From Gallionellales bacterium 39-52-133 (GTDB lineage: Bacteria; Pseudomonadota; Gammaproteobacteria; Burkholderiales; Gallionellaceae), in assembly GCA_002278935.1 (NCBI GenBank), contig NCJL01000004.1, forward strand, positions 372,001 through 436,000: DNA of 64,000 nucleotides, read 5' to 3'. The notes under the pieces are model-generated. The model was not told the origin of the DNA. It saw only the letters and a program-made list of their open reading frames with translations, and made no database searches. Positions 8,634 to 18,513 of this stretch are shown here, in pieces (positions within the stretch are counted from its first letter, which is position 1; every line of letters begins with the position of its first letter). Both the position numbers and the translations under genes were made by a program.

Positions 8634-9581
8634 TCAGGTCTGGTCATGCTGGTTAGGCTGCTTTTGGGTGATGTGCACGAAGGCGTCTTCAAGGTTGCCC
8701 TGTAATGGCGTGAGTTGCTGCGCCTGCCAGCCCTGTTGTGCGGAGAGCGATAGCAGCGCCTCGGCGGTATTGGCGTCGATACTGTGCAGAATTTTAAAAC
8801 GGGTTGCGGACAGCGCTTCCACGTTGACGACGCCCGGCACCTTGTACAGCTCGGCCGGCTCGGGTGGCGACTGGAGCGTGACTATGAAGCCGGCCTGGTG
8901 ACCCAGACTCTGCATGCGGACACTGGTGTCGCCATAAATGAGTTGCCCGCGTTGCATGATTTCGACGCGGTCGCAGATGTTTTCAACTTCGCCCAGCAGG
9001 TGGGTGGACAGAATCACGCTGTGCGCATTGCCCAATTCGCGGATCAGTGCGCGTATGTCGCGTATTTGTGAAGGATCGAGGCCGACAGTGGGTTCATCCA
9101 GAATCACGACATCGGGGTTGTGAATAATGGCCTGCGCGATGCCGACGCGCTGCTGGTAGCCTTTGGAAAGGGTGCCGATGATCTTGCGTCCGGTGTCTTC
9201 CAGTCCGCAACGGCTTTTTGCAATCGCCAGCGCCTCTGCCAGGCCTGAACGCGCCACACCGTGCAGCTTGGCCGCATAAAGCAAAAAATCGTCCACACGC
9301 ATGTCGCGGTACAGGGGCGGATGTTCCGGCAGATAGCCGATACAGGCTTTGGCGCGGCCGGGTTCCTGCGCCAGGTTGATGCCGCAAATTTCAATCTGCC
9401 CCGCGTGGGGAATCAGTACACCGGACAGCAGTTGCATGGTGGTGCTTTTGCCCGCCCCGTTGGGGCCCAGCAAGCCCAGCACTTCGCCGCGCTTGAGTTG
9501 CAGGGAAATATTGCGTATGACCTCGCGCCTGCCGAGGCGGCGGGATAAATTGCGTGCATTCAGGGTGATTTGTGCGCTCAT
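8634..9581 (-). CDS. ABC transporter ATP-binding protein (GldA-like)
   Basis: 315-residue ABC ATPase that would energise the permease encoded downstream. Walker A GLLGPNGAGKSTT (about 36-48), Q-loop region YLPEHPPLYRDM, signature LSKGYQQRVGIAQA (about 139-152), Walker B VVILDEPTVGLDP and the switch His in STHLLGEVE. The C-terminal 90 residues form the extra domain common in GldA/CcmA/NatA-type ATPases. The PEHPPLY sequence after the Q-loop is characteristic of the GldA group. First gene of the three-gene operon. Confidence 0.92.
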   Translation of the reverse strand: MSAQITLNARNLSRRLGRREVIRNISLQLKRGEVLGLLGPNGAGKSTTMQLLSGVLIPHAGQIEICGINLAQEPGRAKACIGYLPEHPPLYRDMRVDDFLLYAAKLHGVARSGLAEALAIAKSRCGLEDTGRKIIGTLSKGYQQRVGIAQAIIHNPDVVILDEPTVGLDPSQIRDIRALIRELGNAHSVILSTHLLGEVENICDRVEIMQRGQLIYGDTSVRMQSLGHQAGFIVTLQSPPEPAELYKVPGVVNVEALSATRFKILHSIDANTAEALLSLSAQQGWQAQQLTPLQGNLEDAFVHITQKQPNQHDQT

Positions 9582-9793
9582 GCCTTATGTTCAGGGTTGT
9601 GGACTGGAGTGAATATAACCTAATATGAGCGTCTGTAAAAACTGCTATGCAGTGCGCGGTATGGCTGCCTGATGTTAAACAGTGTCACCGTTGTGAGCCT
9701 GATCATTTTTTGCAGGGAACCATTGCTTTAAATCGTCGCACTAAACTACCTGAATTACAATGACTTTAAATTAAAATACCCGCAAAAACCCTG

Positions 9794-11548
9794 ATGAAGA
9801 AAATTAAATTTAGTGCGCTTTTACTTTCCGTGCTATTGGCTGGCTGTGCCCATGCGCCCAGACAGGCGGAAGAGGATGGTGCTGCAGGACAGTTGCAACT
9901 GGATATGCCGTCCGAGCAACACTCAATGTCTCAAGCCGAAAAAGACAAGGTGTATCCCAGGATCGAATTAACCGGACAAATGCTTTATACCTTTGTGCTG
10001 GGTGATATTGCCGCCCAGCGTGGGCAGCGGGAATTGGCCGCACAGGCCTATTATGAGCTGGCAATCGCCACGCGCGATTTGCGTGTGGTGCGCCGTGCAG
10101 CGCAACTTGCCTATGAAGCGCGCCAGATGGAGCAAACGCTGGAGGCCTTTAAATTGTGGCATGAGCTGGAGCCGAAGGCGGTAATGCCCAGGCAAATGCT
10201 GGCGACAGTGCTGGTGAGTGGCGGCAAGCTGGAGGAATCGCGGCCTTATCTGGTTGAGTTGCTGGCAAGCGACAGCAAAAATGCAGGCCGTAACTTTGCG
10301 CAGTTTTATCCGCTGTTTGCGCGCTACGGTGACAAAGTTGCCGTTTATAAGATATTGGTGGATCTGGCGCAGCCATACCCGCAGTTTGCAGAAATGCACT
10401 GGGTGCTTGCGCAGGCCGCTGAAGAGGCGGGTATGCGTGAGGTGGCCCTGAAAGAGGTCGGCAAAGCACGTGACTTGCAGCCTGAATGGGAGTTCCCGGT
10501 TGTGCTGGAGGCTCAGCTCAGGTTTAAAAGCTCACCTGCGGAGGCGCTTGCAGGCGTGAAAAAATTCCTTGCAGACTACCCGCAGGCGGATGAAGTTCGC
10601 CTGTTTTATGCGCGATCCCTGCTGGAGCAGAAGCATTATGTTGAATCACGGGTTCAGTTTCAGCATCTGCTCAGTCAAAAGCCTGACAATGCCGAGCTGG
10701 CTTTTGCCATTGCCCTGCTGTCGATCCAGCTGGGAGAGCTGGACCGGGCTGAAAAGGAGTTGATGCAGACACTGAGCGTGGGCCGTAAAGACAGTTCGAC
10801 CGTGCATTATTATCTGGGACAGTTGCACGAAGCGAAGAAAAGCGACACGGTTGCGCTGCAAGAATACCGGCAGGTAAAGGAGGGAGATTACCTGTTCCAG
10901 TCACAGTTGCGCATTGCCTATCTGCTGGTCAAGGCAAACAAGCTGAATGAAGCGCGCGAAGTGCTGCATAAAACTACCGCCAGAAATAACCAGCAACGCG
11001 CGCAGCTGATTCTGACCGAAGGCCAGATACTGCGTGATGCGCAGCAATACAGCACAGCTTTCAAGGTGTTAAGCAAAGAGCTTGAGAAGCAACCCGGTCA
11101 TCCGGATTTGCTGTATGAAGCTGCGATGACGGCAGACAAGCTGGGAAAACACGCGGTGTTTGAGGACATGCTGCGCAAACTGATCAAGATTCAACCCGAC
11201 CACGCGCATGCCTACAATGCACTGGGATACTCCCTGCTTGAGCGCCGGGAGCGGCTGGCGGAGGCGATGCAGCTGGTGGAAAAAGCCTACCAGCTGGAGC
11301 CGGAAAGCGCCGCGATCATGGATAGTATGGGCTGGGGCTATTATTTGACGGGCAATCAGGCCAGGAGCGTGGAGTTTATGCGCCGTGCCTATGCGGTATT
11401 TCCCGATCCCGAGGTCGCAGCGCATCTGGGTGAAGTGCTGTGGCAACAGGGGGCGCGCGACGAGGCAAAGAATATATGGCTGGAAAACCTGAAAAAAAAT
11501 CCGGATAGCGAAGCGTTAAAAGCCGTAATCAAGAAGTTTCTGCCCTGA
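9794..11548 (+). CDS. TPR-repeat lipoprotein
   Basis: 584 residues. The N-terminus is a lipoprotein signal peptide with lipobox LAGC (Cys19), so the mature protein should be anchored in the outer membrane facing the periplasm. The rest is made of helical pairs of the TPR type, for example AHAYNALGYSLLERRERLAEA and SAAIMDSMGWGYYLTGNQ. In betaproteobacteria a protein of this kind regularly precedes lolB, often annotated only as a tetratricopeptide protein; its role is unknown, plausibly as an assembly platform for outer-membrane proteins. The stop overlaps the lolB start (TGATGATG), which implies coupled translation. An AT-rich -10-like TTAAAAT lies about 25 bases upstream. Confidence 0.9.
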   Translation: MKKIKFSALLLSVLLAGCAHAPRQAEEDGAAGQLQLDMPSEQHSMSQAEKDKVYPRIELTGQMLYTFVLGDIAAQRGQRELAAQAYYELAIATRDLRVVRRAAQLAYEARQMEQTLEAFKLWHELEPKAVMPRQMLATVLVSGGKLEESRPYLVELLASDSKNAGRNFAQFYPLFARYGDKVAVYKILVDLAQPYPQFAEMHWVLAQAAEEAGMREVALKEVGKARDLQPEWEFPVVLEAQLRFKSSPAEALAGVKKFLADYPQADEVRLFYARSLLEQKHYVESRVQFQHLLSQKPDNAELAFAIALLSIQLGELDRAEKELMQTLSVGRKDSSTVHYYLGQLHEAKKSDTVALQEYRQVKEGDYLFQSQLRIAYLLVKANKLNEAREVLHKTTARNNQQRAQLILTEGQILRDAQQYSTAFKVLSKELEKQPGHPDLLYEAAMTADKLGKHAVFEDMLRKLIKIQPDHAHAYNALGYSLLERRERLAEAMQLVEKAYQLEPESAAIMDSMGWGYYLTGNQARSVEFMRRAYAVFPDPEVAAHLGEVLWQQGARDEAKNIWLENLKKNPDSEALKAVIKKFLP

Positions 11549-12108
11549 TGATGCTGCGCTTCCCCCTGTTGTTAACGCTGTTGCTGGCTGCCTGCTCGAC
11601 ATTGCCGGAAGCGCCTGCACAGTTGCGCCCGGTGCAATCAGAGCTGGTGCCGTTCGCGTTTAACGGGCGCGTGGCGACACGGCACAACGGTGAGCGCACG
11701 TCAGCGGGTGTGCGCTGGACGCACCGAGGCGTTGAGGATGAAATTCTGTTGCTGGCACCGTTCGGCCAGACTGCCGCGCGCATTTTTAGCAATGAGCAGG
11801 GAGTATTGCTGGAAGCCTCGGGCAAGGAATATTTCGAGCAGGATGCGGAAACCCTGACCGAGCGTGTATTGGGCTGGCACCTGCCACTTTCGGGCATGCG
11901 TTACTGGGTGCTTGCGCTGCCTGCTGCAGGCACGGCAGCGGATATCGAGCGTTCTGATAACGGCCAGATTAAGGTGTTGCGCCAGGATGGCTGGGAAATC
12001 AATTACACGCGATACGCCACGGAAATGCCCGACAGTCTGCCTTTGCGCATGCATATGAGCCGGGATGGCATGGAAATGCAACTACTGATAGATGAGTGGG
12101 AAATTTGA
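11548..12108 (+). CDS. lolB: Outer-membrane lipoprotein receptor LolB
   Basis: LolB takes lipoproteins from the periplasmic carrier LolA and inserts them into the inner leaflet of the outer membrane. The 186-residue product has a lipoprotein signal (LLLAACS, Cys16), then the beta-barrel-like fold with FNGRVATRHNGERTSAGVRW, WHLPLSGMRYWVLALP and the ending LRMHMSRDGMEMQLLIDEWEI, which fit LolB. Sequence similarity alone would be modest, but position between the TPR lipoprotein and ispE is the standard LolB context. Either of two adjacent ATGs (11548 or 11551) may be used. Confidence 0.92.
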   Translation: MMLRFPLLLTLLLAACSTLPEAPAQLRPVQSELVPFAFNGRVATRHNGERTSAGVRWTHRGVEDEILLLAPFGQTAARIFSNEQGVLLEASGKEYFEQDAETLTERVLGWHLPLSGMRYWVLALPAAGTAADIERSDNGQIKVLRQDGWEINYTRYATEMPDSLPLRMHMSRDGMEMQLLIDEWEI

Positions 12109-12965
12109 TTAATACCTTGTCCTGTCCGGCTCCGGCCAAGCTCAACTTGTTTTTGCATGTGGTGGGGCGCAGGGCCGACGGCTATCATCTGCTGCAAACG
12201 TTGTTTCGCTTTATAGCCTTGAACGATACCCTGCATTTCACCCTGCGTAACGATGGTGAGGTGCGGCGCATAAATGCGCTGGAAGGCGTGCCCGCAGAGC
12301 AGGATTTATGTGTGCGTGCGGCGCGTAAGCTGCAACAGGAAACCGGCAGCAAGCTGGGTGTGGATATTCTGCTGGAAAAGCGCATTCCGATGGGAGGCGG
12401 CCTGGGGGGCGGCAGCTCGGATGCGGCCACCACGCTGCTGGCCTTAAATAAACTCTGGAATCTGGGACTGTCGCGCGTGCGCCTGATGCAACTGGGGCTG
12501 TCCCTGGGGGCTGATGTGCCGGTATTTATCTTCGGCGAAAATGCGTTTGCCGAGGGGGTGGGCGAGCAGCTACAGGCTTTTTCGCTGCCAGACGCATGGT
12601 ATGTCGTGCTGTTTCCGCCCGTACATGTGCCCACGGCCCAGATATTTTCGCATCCTGAATTGACACGTGATTCAATTTCCATCACAATTCGCGCCCTTCC
12701 GATTGGGCAGAACCTTTCCACAGTAGCGTGGCTGGGTAACGATTTGCAGTCAACAGTGTGCAAGTTGTATCCAAAAGTGGCGCATTACCTCGAAATTCTG
12801 GGTAATTTTGCGCCGGCTATGATGACCGGTTCGGGCGCTTGTGTGTTTGCCGAGTTTGCCAGTGAAGCTGAAGCGCGAAAAGTGCTGCTCGCTTTGCCGG
12901 AAGAAATACAGGGTGTTGTTGCGCAAGGTTTGCAGCAGCATCCGTTAAGGGATTTTGCTGTATAG
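12096..12965 (+). CDS. ispE: 4-diphosphocytidyl-2-C-methyl-D-erythritol kinase (IspE)
   Basis: GHMP kinase that phosphorylates CDP-ME in the MEP isoprenoid pathway; dxs and ispA of the same pathway are at 55178-57915. The N-terminal PAPAKLNLFLHVVGRRADGYH and the ATP-binding GGGLGGGSSDAA are diagnostic, and MTGSGACVFAEF is the third GHMP motif. 289 residues, normal length. The start is uncertain: GTG at 12096 or TTG at 12105, the latter overlapping the lolB stop by four bases (TTGA). Both overlap lolB, so coupling is likely. Confidence 0.96.
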   Translation: MGNLINTLSCPAPAKLNLFLHVVGRRADGYHLLQTLFRFIALNDTLHFTLRNDGEVRRINALEGVPAEQDLCVRAARKLQQETGSKLGVDILLEKRIPMGGGLGGGSSDAATTLLALNKLWNLGLSRVRLMQLGLSLGADVPVFIFGENAFAEGVGEQLQAFSLPDAWYVVLFPPVHVPTAQIFSHPELTRDSISITIRALPIGQNLSTVAWLGNDLQSTVCKLYPKVAHYLEILGNFAPAMMTGSGACVFAEFASEAEARKVLLALPEEIQGVVAQGLQQHPLRDFAV

Positions 12966-12991
12966 CTTAATATGCAGAACCCAAAGTTAAT

Positions 12992-13066
12992 TGGGGAGTC
13001 GCCAAGTGGTAAGGCACCGGATTTTGATTCCGGCATTCGTAGGTTCGATCCCTACCTCCCCAGCCA
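12992..13066 (+). tRNA. tRNA-Gln (anticodon UUG)
   Basis: Seventy-five bases fold into a standard cloverleaf: acceptor stem TGGGGAG with CTCCCCA, D arm GCCAAGTGGTAAGGC, anticodon stem CCGGA/TCCGG with loop TTTTGAT (anticodon TTG at 13024-13026), T arm GTAGGTTCGATCCCTAC, discriminator G and an encoded CCA end (13064-13066). It closely resembles enterobacterial tRNA-Gln. It sits between ispE and prs, as in other betaproteobacteria. Confidence 0.98.
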
Positions 13067-13102
13067 GTTTGTCCAGTATTGTCTGGAGTAATAAATAGTA
13101 CA

Positions 13103-13123
13103 GGGGGCGCTTGCGCCCTTTTT
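13103..13123 (+). terminator. Rho-independent terminator after tRNA-Gln
   Basis: GGGCG-CTTG-CGCCC followed by TTTTT. It lies 37 bases after the tRNA and about 55 before prs, so it probably ends the tRNA transcript and may partly separate prs from the lolB-ispE operon. Confidence 0.8.
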
Positions 13124-13179
13124 GGTTTTTCGTATGATTTGCCCGTTTAAATCGCCAGAATTACTTTGAGGGGTCGCAC

Positions 13180-14130
13180 GTGTCACAAGATAGCTTGATG
13201 GTATTCACAGGCAATGCCAATCCTAAGCTCGCTGAAAGTGTAGCGCGGCATCTGAAAATTCCCCTTGGCCAGTCAACGGTGAGCCGTTTTTCAGACGGCG
13301 AAATCATGATTGAGCTGCTTGAAAATGTCCGCGGCAAGGATGTGTTTGTATTGCAATCCACCTGTGCGCCGACCAATGACAGCCTGATGGAAGTGATGGT
13401 AATGGTGGATGCGCTGAAACGCGCTTCCGCCGGGCGCATTACTGCGGCGCTGCCTTATTTTGGCTATGGCCGACAGGATCGCCGCCCGCGCTCTGCACGG
13501 GTGGCGATTACAGCCAAGGTGGTGGCAGACATGCTCTCCGGTGTAGGCGTTGATCGTGTCCTTACCATGGATCTGCACGCGGACCAGATACAGGGGTTTT
13601 TCGATATCCCGGTGGACAATATTTACGCCAGCCCGATTCTGCTGGCGGATGTGTGGAAGAATGACTACAAGAATTTAGTGGTGGTATCGCCGGACGTGGG
13701 CGGTGTAGTGCGGGCGCGGGCGCTGGCCAAGCGGCTGGACGTGGATCTTGCGATTATCGACAAGCGTCGCCCCAAGCCCAATGTGGCCAAGGTGATGAAT
13801 ATTATCGGTGATGTGGCCGGACGCAATTGCCTGATCATGGACGATCTGGTGGATACGGCAAATACCCTGTGTGAAGCCGCCGCAGCGCTGAAGGAAAAAG
13901 GCGCGCTGCGCGTGATGGCCTACTGCACACATGCGGTATTGTCCGGTTCGGCGGTGCAGCGTATAGAAGGTTCCGCGCTGGATGAACTGGTGGTTACCGA
14001 CACCATTCCGCTGCGCGAGGATGCGCTCAAGTCCAGCCGTATCCGCCAGTTATCGGTGGCCGAATTGCTGGCAGAAACCATACGCCGCATCACGGATGAA
14101 GAGTCGGTCAGTTCATTGTTTAACGACTAA
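13180..14130 (+). CDS. prs: Ribose-phosphate pyrophosphokinase (PRPP synthetase)
   Basis: Makes PRPP from ribose-5-phosphate and ATP for nucleotide, His and Trp synthesis. 316 residues, normal for class I. GTG start at 13180 with GAGGGG about 8 bases upstream. Motifs: [18 protein letters not shown], the flexible loop [25 protein letters not shown], and the PRPP/ribose-5-P loop [10 protein letters not shown] (the Gly of the usual DTAGT is Asn here, a mild variation). Followed by a dispersed repeat element and then rplY, as in many betaproteobacteria (without the repeat). Confidence 0.97.
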   Translation: MSQDSLMVFTGNANPKLAESVARHLKIPLGQSTVSRFSDGEIMIELLENVRGKDVFVLQSTCAPTNDSLMEVMVMVDALKRASAGRITAALPYFGYGRQDRRPRSARVAITAKVVADMLSGVGVDRVLTMDLHADQIQGFFDIPVDNIYASPILLADVWKNDYKNLVVVSPDVGGVVRARALAKRLDVDLAIIDKRRPKPNVAKVMNIIGDVAGRNCLIMDDLVDTANTLCEAAAALKEKGALRVMAYCTHAVLSGSAVQRIEGSALDELVVTDTIPLREDALKSSRIRQLSVAELLAETIRRITDEESVSSLFND

Positions 14131-14148
14131 GACATAAAGACATATTGA

Positions 14149-14256
14149 TCCACAGATTTACACAGATAAAACCCGGAATGCATGCCGGATCATAAGAAGT
14201 TCCAGAGCGTTTTTATATTTGCTTTTTAATCTGTGTCCATCTGTGAAATCTGTGGA
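14149..14256. repeat. Paired-arm dispersed repeat, copy 1 (prs-rplY gap)
   Basis: Left arm at 14149-14170 begins TCCACAGATTTACACAGAT; right arm at 14223-14256 reads outward as its inverse and ends CTGTGAAATCTGTGGA. The 52-base middle contains a near palindrome, CCGGAATGCATGCCGG. The same arms recur at 15728, 18514, 50481 and 53456. The element lies between two normally adjacent genes. Confidence 0.85.
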
Positions 14257-14355
14257 CAAAAAAAGATTTTAAGTTTTTGCGGCAGTCATGTTGATTGCCG
14301 CGCAACCTGAAAGCACCTGGTCGCGGGTGCTTTCGCAAAGAAGTGGAGAAGTAAA

Positions 14356-15030
14356 ATGAAAATCGAAATCAGCGCAACATCACGCAAGGCGCAAGGAACG
14401 GGTGCGAGCCGCCGTCTGCGCAAGGCCGGTCGAGTACCTGGCATTGTGTACGGCAGCAGCGAACCCGTCATGATCGACCTCGATCACAATAATCTGTATC
14501 ACGCTCTGCGCAAGGAAGCGTTTCACGCTTCCATCCTGACCCTGGATCATGAAGGTAAAAAAGAACAGGTATTGCTGCGTGATTTCCAGATGCATCCTTT
14601 CCGCCAGCAAGTGCTGCATATCGACTTTGAGCGCGTGCTTGCCGACAAGAAGATCCATATGAAAGTGCCGTTGCACTTCATCAATGAAGATATGGCCCCA
14701 GGCGTGAAATCCGGTGGCGTGATCAGCCATGTACTGAGCGAGTTGACTGTTGCCTGCCTGCCAGCTGCACTGCCCGAGTTTATCGAAGTGGATCTGGGCG
14801 GCTTGACACTGGGCCATTCTTTCCACGTATCAGATGTGAAGCTGCCCAAGGGTCTTGAAGTTGCCGGCCATCATCACGCTGCCGATGCGGTAGTAACCGT
14901 GCAGGTGCCGCGCGGCGCCGTTGAAGCTGCTGCAGAAGCCGCTGAAGCAGCTGCAACCGCTGAAGCCAAACCAGCCGCTGCTGCTGCGGCAGCAAAACCT
15001 GCGGCTGCAAAACCTGCGGCGAAGAAATAA
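14356..15030 (+). CDS. rplY: 50S ribosomal protein L25 (long CTC form)
   Basis: Binds 5S rRNA in the large ribosomal subunit. 224 residues: an N-terminal L25 domain with [20 protein letters not shown] and VPGIVYG, then the C-terminal TL5/CTC beta domain (about 100-185) containing [18 protein letters not shown], and a low-complexity Ala/Lys/Pro tail of about 40 residues. The long form with such a tail is usual in betaproteobacteria. RBS GGAGAAGTAAA lies just before the ATG. A terminator follows at 15058. Confidence 0.96.
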   Translation: MKIEISATSRKAQGTGASRRLRKAGRVPGIVYGSSEPVMIDLDHNNLYHALRKEAFHASILTLDHEGKKEQVLLRDFQMHPFRQQVLHIDFERVLADKKIHMKVPLHFINEDMAPGVKSGGVISHVLSELTVACLPAALPEFIEVDLGGLTLGHSFHVSDVKLPKGLEVAGHHHAADAVVTVQVPRGAVEAAAEAAEAAATAEAKPAAAAAAAKPAAAKPAAKK

Positions 15031-15057
15031 GCAAGAATCGTTTGCTGTGATGCAAAG

Positions 15058-15094
15058 CCCGTCATGTGTTCCTGGAATGCATGACGGGTTTTTT
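15058..15094 (+). terminator. Rho-independent terminator after rplY
   Basis: CCCGTCATG (15058-15066) pairs with CATGACGGG (15080-15088), followed by six T. It separates rplY from pth, 43 bases before the pth start. Confidence 0.85.
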
Positions 15095-15136
15095 CATTGT
15101 GCCGGGCAAGCTGTCTGGCCCGGATGGTAAAGGCGC

Positions 15137-15712
15137 ATGAGTGAAATTAAACTGATCGTCGGGCTGGGCAACCCCGGCCGCGAATATGAAACTACCCGCC
15201 ACAATGCAGGTTTCTGGTGGGTGGACGAGTTTGCGCAGAAAAACAAGTTTGTGTTTAAAGCGGAAAGCAAATTTCACGGCATGGCTGCCCGCGGCATGGT
15301 GCACGGGCACGAACTTTATCTGCTCAAGCCGCAGACTTTTATGAATGTCAGCGGTCGTGCGGTGGGTGCGCTGGTGCAGTTTTATAAAATCGACGCGGCG
15401 CAGGTACTGGTGGTGCATGATGAGCTGGACCTGCCCCCGGGCAGTGCCAAGTTGAAATTGGGCGGCGGTCACGGCGGGCATAACGGCCTCAAGGACATCA
15501 TCGCCCATCTCGGCACGCGCGATTTCTGGCGTCTGCGCATTGGTATCGGTCATCCCGGCGATCGGGCGGAGGTGGCCAATTTTGTGCTGAATGCCCCGCG
15601 CAAGGAAGAGCAGGTATTAATCGAAGGCGCATTGCAACGGGCGCAGGATGTTGCACCGTTTATTATCGAAGGCAAAATGGAAGCAGCGATGCTGAAATTA
15701 CATAGTGCGTGA
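15137..15712 (+). CDS. pth: Peptidyl-tRNA hydrolase
   Basis: Releases peptides from tRNAs that have dropped off the ribosome. 191 residues with the family signatures VGLGNPGREYETTRHNAGF (catalytic His in RHNAG), LLKPQTFMNVSG and VVHDELDLPPG, and the GGGHGGHNGLKDI loop. Start ATG at 15137 with AAAGG upstream. Order rplY-pth-ychF is conserved in betaproteobacteria. Confidence 0.97.
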   Translation: MSEIKLIVGLGNPGREYETTRHNAGFWWVDEFAQKNKFVFKAESKFHGMAARGMVHGHELYLLKPQTFMNVSGRAVGALVQFYKIDAAQVLVVHDELDLPPGSAKLKLGGGHGGHNGLKDIIAHLGTRDFWRLRIGIGHPGDRAEVANFVLNAPRKEEQVLIEGALQRAQDVAPFIIEGKMEAAMLKLHSA

Positions 15713-15727
15713 AATGGAAATCTTTTC

Positions 15728-15765
15728 TCCACAGATTACGCAGATTTAATCTGTGTAATCTGTGA
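15728..15765. repeat. Paired-arm dispersed repeat, compact copy 2 (ychF leader)
   Basis: Arms TCCACAGATTACGCAGATT and AATCTGTGTAATCTGTGAA abut directly with one mismatch, so they would form a 19-bp hairpin almost without loop. It lies 30 bases before the ychF start codon and 16 after the pth stop, so it is in the ychF leader or the pth-ychF spacer RNA. Confidence 0.85.
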
Positions 15766-15794
15766 ATAGGTATTTTGAATACAAGGAAATAATC

Positions 15795-16886
15795 ATGAGT
15801 CTCAAATGTGGAATCGTCGGTCTGCCCAATGTGGGCAAATCCACCCTGTTTAATGCGCTGACCAAGGCCGGCATTGAAGCATCAAACTATCCGTTCTGCA
15901 CCATCGAACCGAATGTGGGTATTGTGGAAGTGCCTGATCCGCGCATGAAGATGCTGGAGTCCATCGTCAAGCCGAAAAAAATGCAGTATGCGATCACCGA
16001 GTTTGTCGATATCGCCGGGCTGGTGGCGGGAGCCTCCAAAGGCGAGGGGCTGGGCAACCAGTTTCTTGCCAATATCCGCGAGACCGACGGCATTTTGAAT
16101 GTGGTGCGCTGTTTTGAAGATGACAACATCATCCACGTGGCGGGCAAGGTCGACCCGATTTCCGATATTGAAACCATCATCACCGAGCTGGCTTTGGCGG
16201 ATATGTCTACTGTGGAAAAAGCGCAGGTGCGCAATTCAAAGATGTCACGCTCCGGCGACAAGGAGGCGGCAAAGTTTGGCGAGTTGCTGGACAAGCTGGT
16301 GGTGCATCTGAACGAGGGCAAACCGGCTCGACTGATGAAGCTGGATGCCGAGCAGAAATTGCTGCTCAAGCCGCTGTGCCTGATGACCCTCAAGCCGGCT
16401 ATGTATGTGGCCAACGTCGCCGAAGACGGTTTCACCAATAATCCTTTGCTGACCCGGCTGGAAGAATTCGCCGCCCGCGAAGGTGCGCCTGTTATCGCGA
16501 TCTGTGCTGCGATGGAATCCGAAATTGCCGAATTAAGCGACGAAGACAAACAGGAGTTTCTGTCCGAAATGGGCTTGCAGGAACCCGGTCTGAACCGCCT
16601 GATTAGTGCAGCCTACAAGCTGCTCGGCCTGCAAACCTATTTCACCGCAGGGGTGCAGGAAGTGCGCGCGTGGACCATCCATATCGGCGACACCGCCCCG
16701 CAGGCCGCAGGCGTCATTCATAACGATTTTGAACGCGGCTTTATCCGTGCAGAAGTGATCAGCTATGAAGACTTTGTCGCCTGCGGTGGCGAGGCGGGTG
16801 CCAAGGAAAAAGGCAAAATGCGCGTGGAAGGCAAGGAGTACGTGGTGCAGGATGGCGACGTGATGCATTTCCGCTTCAACGTCTAA
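15795..16886 (+). CDS. ychF: Redox-regulated ATPase/GTPase YchF (OLA1 family)
   Basis: Ribosome-associated P-loop NTPase that prefers ATP; in E. coli linked to oxidative stress. 363 residues from the ATG at 15795, which follows AAGGAAATAATC; an upstream ATG at 15762 lies inside the repeat arm and would add 11 odd residues. G1 [14 protein letters not shown] at the N-terminus, [19 protein letters not shown] (G3 with the YchF hydrophobic replacement of the catalytic residue), a coiled-coil insert, and the C-terminal TGS domain ending [13 protein letters not shown]. Confidence 0.96.
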   Translation: MSLKCGIVGLPNVGKSTLFNALTKAGIEASNYPFCTIEPNVGIVEVPDPRMKMLESIVKPKKMQYAITEFVDIAGLVAGASKGEGLGNQFLANIRETDGILNVVRCFEDDNIIHVAGKVDPISDIETIITELALADMSTVEKAQVRNSKMSRSGDKEAAKFGELLDKLVVHLNEGKPARLMKLDAEQKLLLKPLCLMTLKPAMYVANVAEDGFTNNPLLTRLEEFAAREGAPVIAICAAMESEIAELSDEDKQEFLSEMGLQEPGLNRLISAAYKLLGLQTYFTAGVQEVRAWTIHIGDTAPQAAGVIHNDFERGFIRAEVISYEDFVACGGEAGAKEKGKMRVEGKEYVVQDGDVMHFRFNV

Positions 16887-16955
16887 CTTTCTTGTTTTGA
16901 AGCAATAGATTATTTTTTGCTTCACCCGCGGCAATTCATCTGCAAGGGTTAAAGG

Positions 16956-18467
16956 TTAGCGTTTCCCTCCAATTAAAGAACCCAGCACGCCGCGGATAAG
17001 TTGCCGTCCCACTTCGGAGCCGATGCTGCGTGCTGCACTTTTCATCAGTGATTCGGCAACAGTCTGGCGTTGCCTGCCTTTGCCTGCACTACCGTTGCCA
17101 AAAATTCCACCCAGCATATCGCCCAGGCCACCGCCGCTTGCCGCTTGAGTTTGCTTTTCTGCGGGCTGTGCGGCCTCTGCCTGTTGCTGCTCGACGCGGC
17201 CCTTTATTTTTTCGTAGGCGGATTCCCGGTCGCTGAGGGCTTCGTAATGGCCTGCCAGTATGGAGGACTTGATCATCGCCTTGCGTTCGCTGTCGCTGAT
17301 GGGACCTATCTGCGCTTCTGGCGGCACGATCAGTGCGCGTTCAACAATGGTGGGGCGGCCTTTCTCATCCAGCAGCGAGACCAGTGCTTCGCCCACGCCC
17401 AGCTCGGTAATGGCAGACTCTTCATCCAGTGCCGGATTGTCGCGCATGGTTTCAGCGGCGGCGCGCACGGCTTTCTGGTCACGCGGAGAAAAGGCGCGCA
17501 GTGCATGCTGTATGCGATTGCCAAGTTGCGACAGCACCTTGTCCGGCACGTCAGCGGGATTCTGTGTGACAAAGTAAACGCCCACCCCTTTGGAGCGTAT
17601 CAGACGCACCACCTGTTCGATCTTGTCGACCAGTGCAGCGGGCGCGTCGTTGAACAGCAAATGCGCTTCGTCAAAAAAGAACACCAGTTTGGGCTTGTCG
17701 AGGTCACCGGCTTCAGGCAGGTTTTCAAACAGCTCGGCCAGCAGCCATAGCAACAGGGTGGAATAGACCTTGGGGGCTTGCATCAGTTTGTCTGCGGCGA
17801 GGATGTTGATCATGCCGCGGCCCTTGCTGTCGGTCTGCATCAGGTCGTCAATATTCAGCATCGGCTCGCCGAAGAACTGTTCCGCGCCCTGTGCTTCCAG
17901 CTCCAGCAGGCCGCGCTGGATAGCGCCTATGCTGGCGGCCGAAACATTGCCGTATTCGGTGGTGTAGGTTTTTGCATTTTCGCCCACATGCTGCACCATG
18001 GCGCGCAGGTCCTTGAAGTCCAGCAGCAGCAAACCGTCGTCATCGGCAATCTTGAACACCAGCGTCAGCACACCCTGCTGCACATCATTCAGGTTAAGCA
18101 TGCGGCCCAGCAGTTGAGGGCCCATATCGGAAACGGTCGCGCGCACCGGGTGACCCATCTCGCCGAACACATCCCAGAAGGTGACGGGATAGGCACGGTG
18201 CTCAAATCCTTCGAGTTTGAGCTGCGCTACCCGTGCCGTTACCTTGTCGTTGCTGCCGCCAACTTTGCAGAGCCCGGAAAGATCGCCCTTTATATCGGAC
18301 AGAAACACCGGCACACCGCTGCGGCTGAACGACTCCGCAAGCGATTGCAGCGTAACTGTTTTACCGGTGCCGGTGGCACCGGTGATCAGGCCGTGGCGAT
18401 TGGCCATTGCGGGCAGCAGTACAAGTTCGTGTTCGGAATTTTTGGCGATCAGCAATGGGGAAAGCAT
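16956..18467 (-). CDS. HerA-like helicase/ATPase, DUF853 (YjgR) family
   Basis: 503 residues, cytoplasmic. Walker [13 protein letters not shown] (about 31-42), [10 protein letters not shown], Walker B region [14 protein letters not shown], and arginine/sensor segments [15 protein letters not shown] and [19 protein letters not shown]. This matches the YjgR/DUF853 group of HerA-related ATPases, whose physiological role is unknown. C-terminal Gly/Ala-rich stretch ([21 protein letters not shown]) then [17 protein letters not shown]. Transcribed toward ychF; the leader region carries a repeat element. Confidence 0.88.
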   Translation of the reverse strand: MLSPLLIAKNSEHELVLLPAMANRHGLITGATGTGKTVTLQSLAESFSRSGVPVFLSDIKGDLSGLCKVGGSNDKVTARVAQLKLEGFEHRAYPVTFWDVFGEMGHPVRATVSDMGPQLLGRMLNLNDVQQGVLTLVFKIADDDGLLLLDFKDLRAMVQHVGENAKTYTTEYGNVSAASIGAIQRGLLELEAQGAEQFFGEPMLNIDDLMQTDSKGRGMINILAADKLMQAPKVYSTLLLWLLAELFENLPEAGDLDKPKLVFFFDEAHLLFNDAPAALVDKIEQVVRLIRSKGVGVYFVTQNPADVPDKVLSQLGNRIQHALRAFSPRDQKAVRAAAETMRDNPALDEESAITELGVGEALVSLLDEKGRPTIVERALIVPPEAQIGPISDSERKAMIKSSILAGHYEALSDRESAYEKIKGRVEQQQAEAAQPAEKQTQAASGGGLGDMLGGIFGNGSAGKGRQRQTVAESLMKSAARSIGSEVGRQLIRGVLGSLIGGKR

Positions 18468-18513
18468 GATGTTCCTTTATTCAAAGCGTGGTTAGTAGAT
18501 TTTAAAAACATGG

